Positions 7,957 through 16,607 of a stretch of DNA of 54,008 bases are shown here, one piece after another. The DNA is from Gallionellaceae bacterium (GTDB taxonomy: Bacteria; Pseudomonadota; Gammaproteobacteria; Burkholderiales; Gallionellaceae). The translations under genes were made by a program, and so were the position numbers. The stretch's first letter is position 1. Every line of letters begins with the position of its first letter. The stretch spans positions 1 through 54,008 of the forward strand of contig JAIELH010000012.1 of NCBI GenBank assembly GCA_019753125.1, given 5' to 3'. The notes under the pieces were generated by a model. The model saw only the letters and a list, made by a program, of their open reading frames with translations. It searched no databases and was not told the DNA's origin.

Positions 7957-10190
7957 TAAGGTTGCACATGAATATGTTCGGGCGCCAGGCCTGCTTGATA
8001 GCGTTCATACATCGCGGTGTACGCTGCTTCGATATGCCTGGTAAATAATTGTGTATCAAACAAGGGCGTTGCAAGGCGATTGTTGGCCAATTGTTGCTTG
8101 AGTTCGCTCAGCTTGCCATGGTTCTCGGCAAGCTCTATCGCAAGAGCTTCATAGGCTTCCGGAGTTGGTGTAATGAGCTCGGGTAAATGAATCGCATTCA
8201 GCAAACTGGCAGCAACCCTGCCGGCAAAGGTTTCGCCAAGACAAGTCAGCACCGGTAATCCTGCCCACAGGGCATCGCTTGCCGTTGTATGGGCATTGCA
8301 AGGAAGCGTATCCAGAAACAAATCAGCCAGGCGATGCCTTGCCAGGTGCTCAGCAATAGGCATACGCTTGGCAAAAACCAGCCTTGCTGCATTGACCCCC
8401 CTCAGCTCAGCCTCCTTGCTTAAATTGGCCGCTGCTGTTGCGTTACCCTCCAAGAGCCACAATACGCTGTCTTCGACTTGCTTAAGGATGCGCATCCAGC
8501 AATCAAAAGTGTTTGGCGTTATTTTGTAGTTATTGTTGAAGCAACAAAACACAAATCCTGTTTCCGGCAAACCCAACTCTGCCCGGGTGAATTTCTTGTC
8601 TGCGATGCGCCGTTTGGCGTCGTTGACCTGATAGCTGTAGGGCAGGTAGGCAATTTTTTCGGCATAGCCCTTCTTGTGTGACTCGGGTATCAAGGTGGGA
8701 TCAGCAATCAAATAATCGATGTATTCCGCTCCCATCGTGCCTGGGTAGCCCAGGTAATTGACTTGCAAGGGGGCGGCCCGCATCGAAAAAATGCCGACTC
8801 TGCTGTCTTTCGTAAATCCTTTCAAATCGACAGCAATGTCGATCTCCATGCTCCTGGCAAGCATTGCCACTTCTTTATCGGAGCGCCTGCGCACATCTAT
8901 GAAATTGTCGAATGCGGCCACCAGCCTTCTTCTCATGTCGTCATCACTGTCCGGGCCGAATGAGAAGGCAGTCAGTTCAAACCTGGATTTGTCGTGCCTC
9001 TCGAACAACTCAGCCATCAAATACGCGGTGGCATGATTATGAAAATCGGCAGAAAAGTAACCGATACGGATTTTGTCGTGGGCAAAGCACCCGGCAATTT
9101 CCGGAAGCGCATTGCTTGCAGGATACTTGGCCTGCACCCAAATCTCTGCGGCCTTTCTTTGCAATGCCAGCGAGTTTGATATCACCAGAAATTGGAATGG
9201 CATTGTTGCCTTCTCACCATGCTCAATTTTTCCGGCCAGTTGCGCAAACTGATCCTCCAATGCGCTCCAGTCACAAATCATCTGCTTGGTGTGCAGCCAA
9301 CTCCCATACAAGAATGCATAATCCGGGTTGATCTGTAGCGCCCGCCGGTAGCTGGCTTCGGCCTCATCCAGCCGCCCCAGATCATTGAGGACGACACCCA
9401 GGTTGTTATGCGCATCGGCGAGATCCGGGTTGATCTGTAGCGCCCGCCGATAGCTGGCTTCAGCCTCGTCCAGCCGCCCCAGTTCCTTGAGGGTGGCGCC
9501 CAGGTTGCTGTGCGCCTCGGCATAATCCGGGTTGATCTGCAACGCCCGTCGCAGGCTGATTTCAGCCTCGCCAGAACGCCCCAGCTCTTTGAGGGTGACG
9601 CCCAGATTGTTGTGCGCCTTGGCATAATCCGGGCTGATCTGCAATGCCTGCCGGTAGCTGGTTTCGGCCTCATTCGGCCGGCCCAGCTCCTGGAGGGTCT
9701 TGCCCAGGTTGTAATATGCCTGGGCATAATCCGGGTTGATCCGCAGCGCCTGCCGGTAGCTGTTCTCGGCCTCGCCCGGCCTGCCCAGGTCTTGAAGGAC
9801 GTTCCCCAGGTTGTTATAGGCTGCGGCGTTGCCCGCGTTGATCTGTAGCGCCCGCCGCAGGCTGGCTTCGGCCTCGCTCAGGCGGCCCAACTCCTGAAGG
9901 GTGACACCGAGGTTGCTGTGCGCATCGGCGTCGTCCGGCGACAGGGCCGCCGCTTTTTGCATCGGGACCAGCGCATCCGCAGTTTGCCCCATCTGTTTGA
10001 GCGCCGCTCCCAACGCCATCCAGCCAAACCCGTGCAGAGGGAAACGCGCCGTCATCGTCCGGGCGAGAGTTGCCGCTTCCGGGTAGCGCCCCTGATTAAA
10101 CAGGGACGCCAGCATGTTTATCTCTTGAGGGACGGGATTCTTCCCTTGGTTCGAGGCTGTTTTTTTGGCCGGCCTAGTGGGTTTGGTCAT
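7956..10190 (-). CDS. TPR / O-GlcNAc-transferase-like (SPINDLY family) protein
   Basis: 744 residues, beginning MTKPTRPAKKTA like the gene at 7653; even the six bases before the ATG (AACAGC) match. About seven TPRs cover residues ~55-300. The GT41-like domain (~370-735) differs strongly from the other two paralogues: RIGYFSADFHNHATAYLM, VDLKGFTKDSRVGIF, VNYLGYPGTMGAEYIDYLIA, FCCFNNNYKITP and DTLPCNAHTTASDALWAGLPV. It ends in GLAPEHIHVQP. Its stop codon lies at the edge of the MITE-like element. It is probably a cytoplasmic protein or glycan glycosyltransferase of unknown substrate. Confidence 0.91.
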   Translation of the reverse strand: MTKPTRPAKKTASNQGKNPVPQEINMLASLFNQGRYPEAATLARTMTARFPLHGFGWMALGAALKQMGQTADALVPMQKAAALSPDDADAHSNLGVTLQELGRLSEAEASLRRALQINAGNAAAYNNLGNVLQDLGRPGEAENSYRQALRINPDYAQAYYNLGKTLQELGRPNEAETSYRQALQISPDYAKAHNNLGVTLKELGRSGEAEISLRRALQINPDYAEAHSNLGATLKELGRLDEAEASYRRALQINPDLADAHNNLGVVLNDLGRLDEAEASYRRALQINPDYAFLYGSWLHTKQMICDWSALEDQFAQLAGKIEHGEKATMPFQFLVISNSLALQRKAAEIWVQAKYPASNALPEIAGCFAHDKIRIGYFSADFHNHATAYLMAELFERHDKSRFELTAFSFGPDSDDDMRRRLVAAFDNFIDVRRRSDKEVAMLARSMEIDIAVDLKGFTKDSRVGIFSMRAAPLQVNYLGYPGTMGAEYIDYLIADPTLIPESHKKGYAEKIAYLPYSYQVNDAKRRIADKKFTRAELGLPETGFVFCCFNNNYKITPNTFDCWMRILKQVEDSVLWLLEGNATAAANLSKEAELRGVNAARLVFAKRMPIAEHLARHRLADLFLDTLPCNAHTTASDALWAGLPVLTCLGETFAGRVAASLLNAIHLPELITPTPEAYEALAIELAENHGKLSELKQQLANNRLATPLFDTQLFTRHIEAAYTAMYERYQAGLAPEHIHVQP

Positions 10191-10390
10191 GCTGTTTTGT
10201 GGCTCTTCCGAGAGTATATGTAATAATTTTTGAGGGCATGCCGATGCTCTTCCTTGACTACTCTGGGCATATCCGAAATGGGCCTCTATTGGCCAGCCAT
10301 TTACTATCCCAGATTTGCTCCAGATAAGGGATGAATTCCTTCAGAGTAATCAATAAAGGCCGTGTGACATAAATTGGCTGTGCCGTTCAG

Positions 10391-12652
10391 TCATTTGTCA
10401 GCCCCCTGTATTTTATTGTTGATATCTTGCTGGCGCACTTCAAATGATTCCGCCGGCAATCCCGCACACCAGCGTTGCCACATAATGCGCAAGGCACATG
10501 ACACTCCAGCGGCAATCATTGCCGGTTGGCACATCGCCGACTTCGCAAAGTGCTCCCGCAATCCTGCGCGGATGTCGGACAGTGCGGCAAGATTGCCCAC
10601 CCAGAACAAACCTTTCTGCACAAAATCCGCTGCATCTCGGGCAATAAACACTTCCAGATCAGCATGGCTGAGAATCGTGACTCCCGGTCGACCGGCCGTT
10701 GTGTTGCCCGCCAAAGTTAGTGTCGGCACACCCATCCATAGTGCATGAAGGGTCGTAGTGCCGCCGTTATAAGGAAAGGTGTCCAGGCATATATCCACTT
10801 GCTGATGCAAGGACAGATAGGCAGCCATACCGCAACGCGGATGGAAACTCAGGCGCTCCCGCGCGACCCCTTCCTGCGCGAACCACTCGATCAGGTTGTC
10901 ATATTTGTTGTCCTGGGGCATCGCGCCCAGCAGCATTCTGGAATCGGGCAAGGCGCGCAACAGTTGCGACCACAGCGCGATGACGTGCCGGCTGAGTTTG
11001 CTTGGCCGGTTGAAGCTGCCGAAGGTCACATAGCCGTTGCTCAAGGCCGGCAGGGCATTGACCGGCGGGGCATCCTTGCTCGGCAAAAAAGGCGCACCAG
11101 CCGGCAAGCGCACGATTTTTTCCGTGAACTGGCTGTCGAATTGCCCCGGCGGCAGAAAGAACCGATCCGTCAGATAGTAATCCATCGCGCTCAATCCCGT
11201 GGTGCCGGGATAACCCATCCAGCTGGCCTGTACCGGCGCAGGTTTTCGGGCAAAGGTCAGCAGCCGGTTTTTGGCGGTATGCCCTGAAAGGTCGATCAGT
11301 ATATCGATATTGTCAGCGCAGATTTTTTCTGCCAGTGCTGTATCCGGCAGTCCTGCAATTGAATGCCAGTGTGCAAAGTATCCGCGCAGGCGTCGGGTAA
11401 TACTGTCATCCATACTGTGGTTATAGTAGGCGTGCAATGACAACTGCGGATAGCACGCCAGATGAGCCAGCACCGGCTCGATAAAATAAGCCACCGCATG
11501 GTCACGAAAATCGCCGGAGACAAAACCAACTTGCAGACAACGCTCCGGTTTTCGCGAGTTGCTGTGCTGGCGCCAACTGGTTCGCAGGGGAGCCTCGAAT
11601 TGTTCGCCAAAGCGAAGATGCTCGGAAAACAACGTCTCTGCATCTGCTGTTGCATTGTGAAGAAGGCAGAAAAGCAGGTTGCTATGCGCCATATCAGCAT
11701 CCGGTTCGATCTCCAGCGCATGCCGGTAACTGGCTTCGGCCTCGCCCAGTCGACCCATATGCTGAAGAATGGCGCCCAGATTGCAGTGTGCCTCCACATA
11801 ATCCGGGTTAATCTGCAACGCCCGCTGGCAACTGGCTTTGGCGTCTTCCAATCGGCCCATATCATGAAGAGTGATGCCCAGATTGCAATGTGCATCAGCA
11901 ATATCCGGATTGAGCTGTAGCGCCCGCCGGTAACTGGTTTCTGCCTCTTCCAGCCGGCCTAGTTCATGCAGGATAACGCCCAGGTTGCTATGCGCCTCCG
12001 CATAATCCGGATTGATCTGCAGTGCTTGCCGGTAACTGGTTTCTGCCTCTTCTGGCCGCCTCAAGTCCTTGAGGGCAGCGCCCAGTTTGTTATACGTTTC
12101 AGCGTTACCCGGATTGAGCTGTAGTGCCCGCCGGTAACTGGCCTCGGCCTCGCCCAGCCGCCCCAGCTCTTTAAGGGTGATACCCAGATTATTATGCGCG
12201 ACAGCATCATCCGGCCCGAGCTGTAGCGCTCGCCGGTAACTGGCCTCGGCCTCGCCCAGCCGCCCCAGCTCTTTAAGAGTAACCCCCAGGTTGTTATATG
12301 CAACAGCGTGGTTCGGGTCGATCTGTAGCGCCCGCCGATAAGCGGCTTCGGCCTCTTCCAGTCGCCCCAAATCCTTAAGGGTGACGCCCAGGTTGTAATA
12401 TGCCTCGGCATCGCCCGGCGATAGTGCTGCCGCTTTTTGCATCGGAGCCAACGCGTCCGCAGCCCGCCCCATCTGCTTGAGCGCTGCCCCCAGTGCCTTC
12501 CAGCCAAACCCGTGCTGGGGGAAACGCGCCGTCATCATCTTGGCAAGCGTTGCCGCTTTTGTGTATCGCCCCTGGCTCAACAGGGAAACCAGAGTATTTG
12601 TCTCCTGAAGAGTAGGGCCAACCATAGCGGGCTGGACATGTATGTCTTCCAT
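10391..12652 (-). CDS. TPR / O-GlcNAc-transferase-like (SPINDLY family) protein
   Basis: 753 residues with about eight TPRs (residues ~35-310) and a GT41-like domain (~365-735): VGFVSGDFRDHAVAYF, IDLSGHTAKNRLLTF, VQASWMGYPGTTG, FGSFNRPSKLS and DTFPYNGGTTTLHALWMG. The ATG lies one base after the trpS stop (TAG-C-ATG), with no clear ribosome binding site, so translation may be coupled to trpS. It lacks the MTKPT leader of its paralogues and instead begins MEDIHVQPA, resembling the C-terminal tail EHIHVQP of the middle paralogue. The first TPR block is almost identical in DNA to that of the gene at 5515-7653. Confidence 0.91.
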   Translation of the reverse strand: MEDIHVQPAMVGPTLQETNTLVSLLSQGRYTKAATLAKMMTARFPQHGFGWKALGAALKQMGRAADALAPMQKAAALSPGDAEAYYNLGVTLKDLGRLEEAEAAYRRALQIDPNHAVAYNNLGVTLKELGRLGEAEASYRRALQLGPDDAVAHNNLGITLKELGRLGEAEASYRRALQLNPGNAETYNKLGAALKDLRRPEEAETSYRQALQINPDYAEAHSNLGVILHELGRLEEAETSYRRALQLNPDIADAHCNLGITLHDMGRLEDAKASCQRALQINPDYVEAHCNLGAILQHMGRLGEAEASYRHALEIEPDADMAHSNLLFCLLHNATADAETLFSEHLRFGEQFEAPLRTSWRQHSNSRKPERCLQVGFVSGDFRDHAVAYFIEPVLAHLACYPQLSLHAYYNHSMDDSITRRLRGYFAHWHSIAGLPDTALAEKICADNIDILIDLSGHTAKNRLLTFARKPAPVQASWMGYPGTTGLSAMDYYLTDRFFLPPGQFDSQFTEKIVRLPAGAPFLPSKDAPPVNALPALSNGYVTFGSFNRPSKLSRHVIALWSQLLRALPDSRMLLGAMPQDNKYDNLIEWFAQEGVARERLSFHPRCGMAAYLSLHQQVDICLDTFPYNGGTTTLHALWMGVPTLTLAGNTTAGRPGVTILSHADLEVFIARDAADFVQKGLFWVGNLAALSDIRAGLREHFAKSAMCQPAMIAAGVSCALRIMWQRWCAGLPAESFEVRQQDINNKIQGADK

Positions 12653-12653
12653 G

Positions 12654-13856
12654 CTAACTGTAGCTCAGCCCCATCGCCTCGCGCACGTCGCGCATGGTTT
12701 CTGAAGCCAGTTTGCGCGCCTTTTCGCAGCCATCGGCAATGATGTTGCGCACCAGTGTAGGGTCGTCCAGATACATCTGTGCGCGCTCGCGCATCGGGCG
12801 TTGCTCTTCCAGCACCGCATCGATCACCGGTTGTTTGCATTCGATGCAGCCGATGCCGGCGCTCTTGCAGCCCTGTATGACCCATTGTTTGGTTGGTTCG
12901 TTGGAATACACCTGATGCAACGGCCATACCGGGCATTTATCCGGGTTGCCGGCATCGGTGCGGCGGATGCGCGCCGGGTCGGTCGGCATCGTGCGGATTT
13001 TCTTGTTGACGCTGGCTTCATCTTCACGCAACGAGATGGTGTTGTTGTAAGACTTGGACATCTTTTGCCCATCCAGCCCCGGCATTTTCGAGGCGGCGGT
13101 GAGCATCGCGCGCGGCTCGGACAGAATCATCTTGCCGCCACCCTCCAGATAGCCGAACAGCCGTTCACGGTCGCCGTGACTCAGGCTCTGCTGTTCATCC
13201 AGCAATGATTTGGCCGACTCCAGCGCTTCGTCGTCACCCTGCTCCTGAAAGCGGGTGCGCAACTCGGCATACAGCTTGGCCTTCTTGCTGCCCAGCTTCT
13301 TGACTGCCGCTTCGGCTTTTTCTTCAAAGCCGATCTCGCGCCCGTAGATATGATTGAAGCGGCGCGCGATCTCGCGGGTGAACTCGATATGCGGCACCTG
13401 GTCTTCGCCGACCGGCACTTGGGTGGCACGGTAAATCAGGATATCCGCGCTTTGCAGCAGCGGATAGCCGAGAAAGCCGTAAGTGCTCAGGTCTTTTTCG
13501 GAAAGTTTTTCCTGCTGATCCTTGTAGGTCGGCACGCGTTCCAGCCAGCCCAGTGGCGTGATCATCGACAGCAACAGATGCAGTTCGGCATGTTCCGGCA
13601 CACGCGACTGGATAAACAGTGTGGCGTGAGCGGGATCGACACCGGCGGCCAGCCAGTCCACCACCATGTCCCATACGCTCTGTTCGATCACCTGCGGGTT
13701 GTCGTAATGCGTGGTCAGCGCGTGCCAGTCGGCCACGAAGAACAGGCACTCATATTCGTGCTGCATCTGCACCCAATTTTTCAGCACCCCGTGGTAATGC
13801 CCCAGATGCAAACTTCCGGTGGGGCGCATACCCGACAACACTCGATCAGCAAACAT
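12654..13856 (-). CDS. trpS: tryptophanyl-tRNA synthetase, Fe-S type
   Basis: Charges tRNA-Trp. It has 400 residues, longer than the ~330 of the short form because of inserts typical of the beta-proteobacterial type. The class I signatures are TGSLHLGHYHG (HIGH-like, near residue 13) and GQKMSKS. C-terminal to KMSKS is C-x21-C-x6-C-x2-C (from DKCPVW to GCIEC). It closely parallels the [4Fe-4S] motif of the Thermotoga maritima enzyme (C-x22-C-x6-C-x2-C), so a cluster is predicted. It belongs to the minus-strand run with the M50 protease upstream. Confidence 0.96.
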   Translation of the reverse strand: MFADRVLSGMRPTGSLHLGHYHGVLKNWVQMQHEYECLFFVADWHALTTHYDNPQVIEQSVWDMVVDWLAAGVDPAHATLFIQSRVPEHAELHLLLSMITPLGWLERVPTYKDQQEKLSEKDLSTYGFLGYPLLQSADILIYRATQVPVGEDQVPHIEFTREIARRFNHIYGREIGFEEKAEAAVKKLGSKKAKLYAELRTRFQEQGDDEALESAKSLLDEQQSLSHGDRERLFGYLEGGGKMILSEPRAMLTAASKMPGLDGQKMSKSYNNTISLREDEASVNKKIRTMPTDPARIRRTDAGNPDKCPVWPLHQVYSNEPTKQWVIQGCKSAGIGCIECKQPVIDAVLEEQRPMRERAQMYLDDPTLVRNIIADGCEKARKLASETMRDVREAMGLSYS

Positions 13857-13869
13857 TACGCACTCCTAT

Positions 13870-13988
13870 AAATCCATTTTTCGGGCGCATCGCGGCGTTG
13901 CGCGGTGCTCGCTCCCTCGTCTATCCAATGATATGCCTCAGTCGCTGCGCGCCGTGCGCCTTGCGCTGCATCCCGAAAAACTGAATTT
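13870..13988. repeat. short inverted-repeat element between trpS and the M50 gene
   Basis: A 119-bp block is bounded by imperfect inverted repeats AAATCCATTTTTCGGG (13870-13885) and CCCGAAAAACTGAATTT (13972-13988). The interior is GC-rich and non-coding (GCTCGCTCCCTCGTC). It looks like a small palindromic intergenic repeat. Confidence 0.55.
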
Positions 13989-14009
13989 CTAGAAGTGCTC
14001 ATTTTTCCC

Positions 14010-14657
14010 TCAAATTCCAAACAACGCAGAAAACAACCTGTACACCAATCCGACCAGCGGCGAGAGTATCAAACCCAGCACCGGTGTGACTGCCAGAAAA
14101 ATCAGGATGAACATGCCGTAAGGCTCGATCCTGGATAATTGGTAGGCTTGGCGGTGCGGCAGCAGGCTGATCGCGATACGTCCGCCATCCAGCGGCGGCA
14201 ACGGCAACATGTTCAGCACCATCAGCACGGCATTGATTTTAATTCCGATCCCCGCCATTTCCAGCAGCGGTTCGGCAAAATAATTGCCGGGGTTCGACCA
14301 CGCCAGCTTATAGAGCAGCACCCAGCCCACTGCCATCGCCAGATTCGACGCCGGCCCGGCAAGCGCCACCCACAGCATGTCTTTTTTCGGATGGCGCAAC
14401 GCGCCAAAATTGACCGGCACCGGTTTGGCCCAACCGAACAGGATGCCGCCCAGCAGCATCGTCAACAGCGGCAGCAGAATCGTGCCGACCGGGTCGATAT
14501 GGCGCAACGGGTTCAGGCTGATGCGACCTTGCTGGTAAGCGGTCATGTCGCCGAAATGGCGCGCCACATAGCCGTGCGCCGCCTCGTGCAACGTGATCGC
14601 GAACAGGATCGGAATGGCTGCGATGGCAACGGTCTGGATGAAATGTTCTATTTGCAT
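14010..14657 (-). CDS. site-2 protease-like M50 family metallopeptidase
   Basis: A 215-residue polytopic membrane protein. The zinc motif HEAAH sits at residues 24-28 inside the first hydrophobic helix, and the second metal-site motif is NMLPLPPLDGGR. This is the compact M50 form without a PDZ domain, distinct from RseP at 37986. It is usually found upstream of trpS, as here. Its substrate is not known. Confidence 0.9.
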   Translation of the reverse strand: MQIEHFIQTVAIAAIPILFAITLHEAAHGYVARHFGDMTAYQQGRISLNPLRHIDPVGTILLPLLTMLLGGILFGWAKPVPVNFGALRHPKKDMLWVALAGPASNLAMAVGWVLLYKLAWSNPGNYFAEPLLEMAGIGIKINAVLMVLNMLPLPPLDGGRIAISLLPHRQAYQLSRIEPYGMFILIFLAVTPVLGLILSPLVGLVYRLFSALFGI

Positions 14658-14692
14658 TTAGTGTTTGATTGCATAATTTTGTAGTGCAAAGC

Positions 14693-14766
14693 CGTAGGTC
14701 GGGTTAACCAGCGACTTGCCGCTTGCGGCTTAGTCGATTGGCTATGCAAAGCCAACCCGACCTACG
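14693..14766. repeat. palindromic intergenic repeat
   Basis: A perfect 13-bp inverted repeat, CGTAGGTCGGGTT (14693-14705) and AACCCGACCTACG (14754-14766), encloses 48 bp. The right arm contains the stop codon of the YciO-like gene. The sequence type (GTAGGTCGGGTTA) recurs between genes in many proteobacteria. It could serve as a transcription stop or as a REP-like element. Confidence 0.6.
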
Positions 14767-15394
14767 ATTCCTCGATACCAAACGGCGCAACATCGCCCTT
14801 GCCTTGCCGCAGCAGTACCGGCCGGTCTCCGGTCAAGTCGATCACGGTCGTAAAATCCACTCCCACTGCGCCGCCGTCTATCACCAGATCTACCTGCTTT
14901 TCCAATAATTCGCGGATATGCGCGGCATCGTTCAGCGGCCCCTCTTCATCCGGCAGGATCAGCGTGCTGCTCAGCAGCGGCTCGCCCAATTGCTCCAGCA
15001 GCGCCAGCGCCACCGGATGATCGGGAATGCGGATGCCGATCGTGCTGCGCTTCGGGTGTTGCAGGCGCTTTGGCACCTCCTTGGTCGCCTCCAGGATGAA
15101 AGTGTAACTGCCCGGCGTATTGCTTTTCAGCAAGCGGAATTTGCTGTTGTCCACGCGTGCATAGCGCGAAATCTCCGACAGGTCGCGGCACATCAGCGTC
15201 AGATGATGCTGCTCGTCCAGCTGGCGGATCTGGCGGATGCGCGTGACGGCATTCCTGTCATCCAGACGCGCACCCAGCGCATAGCAGGAATCGGTGGGAT
15301 AAACCACGATGCCGCCCTCGCTCAACACTGCCGCCGCCTGGCGGATCAGGCGTGGATGGGGATTGTCTGGATGAATCGTAAAAAATTGCGCCAT
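14762..15394 (-). CDS. YciO/Sua5/TsaC family protein (threonylcarbamoyl-AMP synthase-like)
   Basis: 210 residues of the YrdC fold: VLSEGGIVVYPTDSCYALGA near the N terminus, then PGSYTFILEAT, STIGIRIPDHP and LLSSTLI. The family makes threonylcarbamoyl-AMP for tRNA t6A or, in the YciO branch, has an unsettled role. The lysine/arginine pattern and the neighbours (PHP gene upstream, M50 and trpS downstream) point to the YciO branch. Its ATG lies 2 bp after the PHP gene stop, indicating an operon. Confidence 0.88.
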   Translation of the reverse strand: MAQFFTIHPDNPHPRLIRQAAAVLSEGGIVVYPTDSCYALGARLDDRNAVTRIRQIRQLDEQHHLTLMCRDLSEISRYARVDNSKFRLLKSNTPGSYTFILEATKEVPKRLQHPKRSTIGIRIPDHPVALALLEQLGEPLLSSTLILPDEEGPLNDAAHIRELLEKQVDLVIDGGAVGVDFTTVIDLTGDRPVLLRQGKGDVAPFGIEES

Positions 15395-15396
15395 GA

Positions 15397-16284
15397 TTAA
15401 CTTTCAGCACCCTGCAACGAAATAATGGGAAATATCAGCGGGAAGGCCTGCCACACCGGGCGGCAGCTCAGCGGAAAATCCGGCAGCCGCCCCAGGTCGC
15501 GGTAGCTTTCATCCGGCCCGTGAAAATCCGAACCGCACGAGCACGACAAACCAAACTCTTCGGCATAGCGCGCGAACTCGGCATGCTGCTCCGGCGTATG
15601 GCTGCCGCTGACCACCTCGATCGCCTGCCCGCCCGATTCAACGAATTCGGCCAGCAATTCGCGCATCGTCTGCTTGCCCATATGTTTGCGCCCGCTCATA
15701 TAGCGCCCGGGGTGCGCCAGCACCGCCACGCCGCCGCTGCCGCGTATCCAGCCGATTACATCCGCCAGCGCCGCCCATTGATGCGGAATATAGCCCGGCT
15801 TGCCCTTGACCAGATAACGGTTGAACACGCTCTTCACATCTTTGCAATGCCCGGCCTCAACCAGATAGCGCGCAAAATGTGTGCGACCGATCATGTTCGG
15901 ATTGCCCGCATAGTGATACGCTCCTTGCAGCGCCCCACCGATACCGGCCTTGGCCAGATCGTCAGCCATCTTCCGGGCACGCTCGCCGCGTCCGCCGCGC
16001 ACATGGCGCAATCCTTCGGCCAGCGGCGGGTAATCCGGATCGATGCCCAGCCCGACGATATGCAAAGTATGGCTGCGCCACGATACCGAAATTTCCACAC
16101 CGTTGATAAAGCTCATGCCGTGTTCCGCTGCGGCGGCGCGCGCCTCGACAAGCCCGCCGATGTCATCGTGATCGGTCAACGCCAGCACTTTCACGCCACG
16201 CGCGGCGGCACGCGCCACCAGCTCGGCCGGAGCCAGCGTGCCGTCGGAAATATTTGAGTGGCAATGCAGATCGTAATCAAGCAT
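15397..16284 (-). CDS. PHP-domain phosphoesterase (RNase AM / YciV-like)
   Basis: 295 residues. Metal ligands of the PHP fold are all visible: DLHCHSNISDG at the N terminus, LTDHDDIGG, NGVEIS, RTHFARYLV, LAHPGRY and GSDFHGP. Characterised relatives hydrolyse 3',5'-nucleoside bisphosphates or trim 5' ends of RNA. The ATG at 16284 is chosen over the GTG just before it, because ATG shares one base with the rnfH stop (TGATG), typical of coupled genes. Confidence 0.92.
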   Translation of the reverse strand: MLDYDLHCHSNISDGTLAPAELVARAAARGVKVLALTDHDDIGGLVEARAAAAEHGMSFINGVEISVSWRSHTLHIVGLGIDPDYPPLAEGLRHVRGGRGERARKMADDLAKAGIGGALQGAYHYAGNPNMIGRTHFARYLVEAGHCKDVKSVFNRYLVKGKPGYIPHQWAALADVIGWIRGSGGVAVLAHPGRYMSGRKHMGKQTMRELLAEFVESGGQAIEVVSGSHTPEQHAEFARYAEEFGLSCSCGSDFHGPDESYRDLGRLPDFPLSCRPVWQAFPLIFPIISLQGAES

Positions 16285-16607
16285 CACACCCCCACAACGG
16301 CATCATTGCCGCCCTTCCCCATTACCTTACCGCCCCCGGCGCGCTTGCGGCGCGCCTCCCTGGGGTCGGCGATCAGCGGGCGATAAATCTCGATACGATC
16401 CCGGTCGCGCAGCACGGCATCGGCCTTGGTCAATTTGCCGAAGACACCCAGCTTATTGGCATCCAGATTAATTTCTGGATATTTGTCAAAGACGCCGCTT
16501 GCTTTCAGTGCTTCCGCCACCGTCGCCCCTTTCGGCACAGACTGCCTGAACAGTATTTGCTCATTGGGCAGCGCATACACCACTTCAATATCGATCTTGC
16601 CGCTCAT
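16284..16607 (-). CDS. rnfH: RnfH family ubiquitin-like protein
   Basis: A 107-residue beta-grasp protein, the partner gene of ratA (the E. coli counterpart was once called ratB). Visible features are the N-terminal IDIEVVYALPNEQ and QSVPKGATVAEAL and the central LGVFGKLTKADAVLRDRDRIEIYRPL. Its start overlaps the ratA stop by 4 bp. The molecular role is not established. Confidence 0.92.
   Translation of the reverse strand: MSGKIDIEVVYALPNEQILFRQSVPKGATVAEALKASGVFDKYPEINLDANKLGVFGKLTKADAVLRDRDRIEIYRPLIADPREARRKRAGGGKVMGKGGNDAVVGV

Noticed and set aside
7693-8044. Short open frames inside the palindromic element
   Set aside because: They run through inverted repeats, have no ribosome sites and differ in every frame; the element is treated as non-coding.
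7200-12400. Regular ~102-bp repeats resembling a CRISPR or tandem satellite
   Set aside because: The period is the 34-codon TPR unit within coding sequence; there are no spacers or cas genes.
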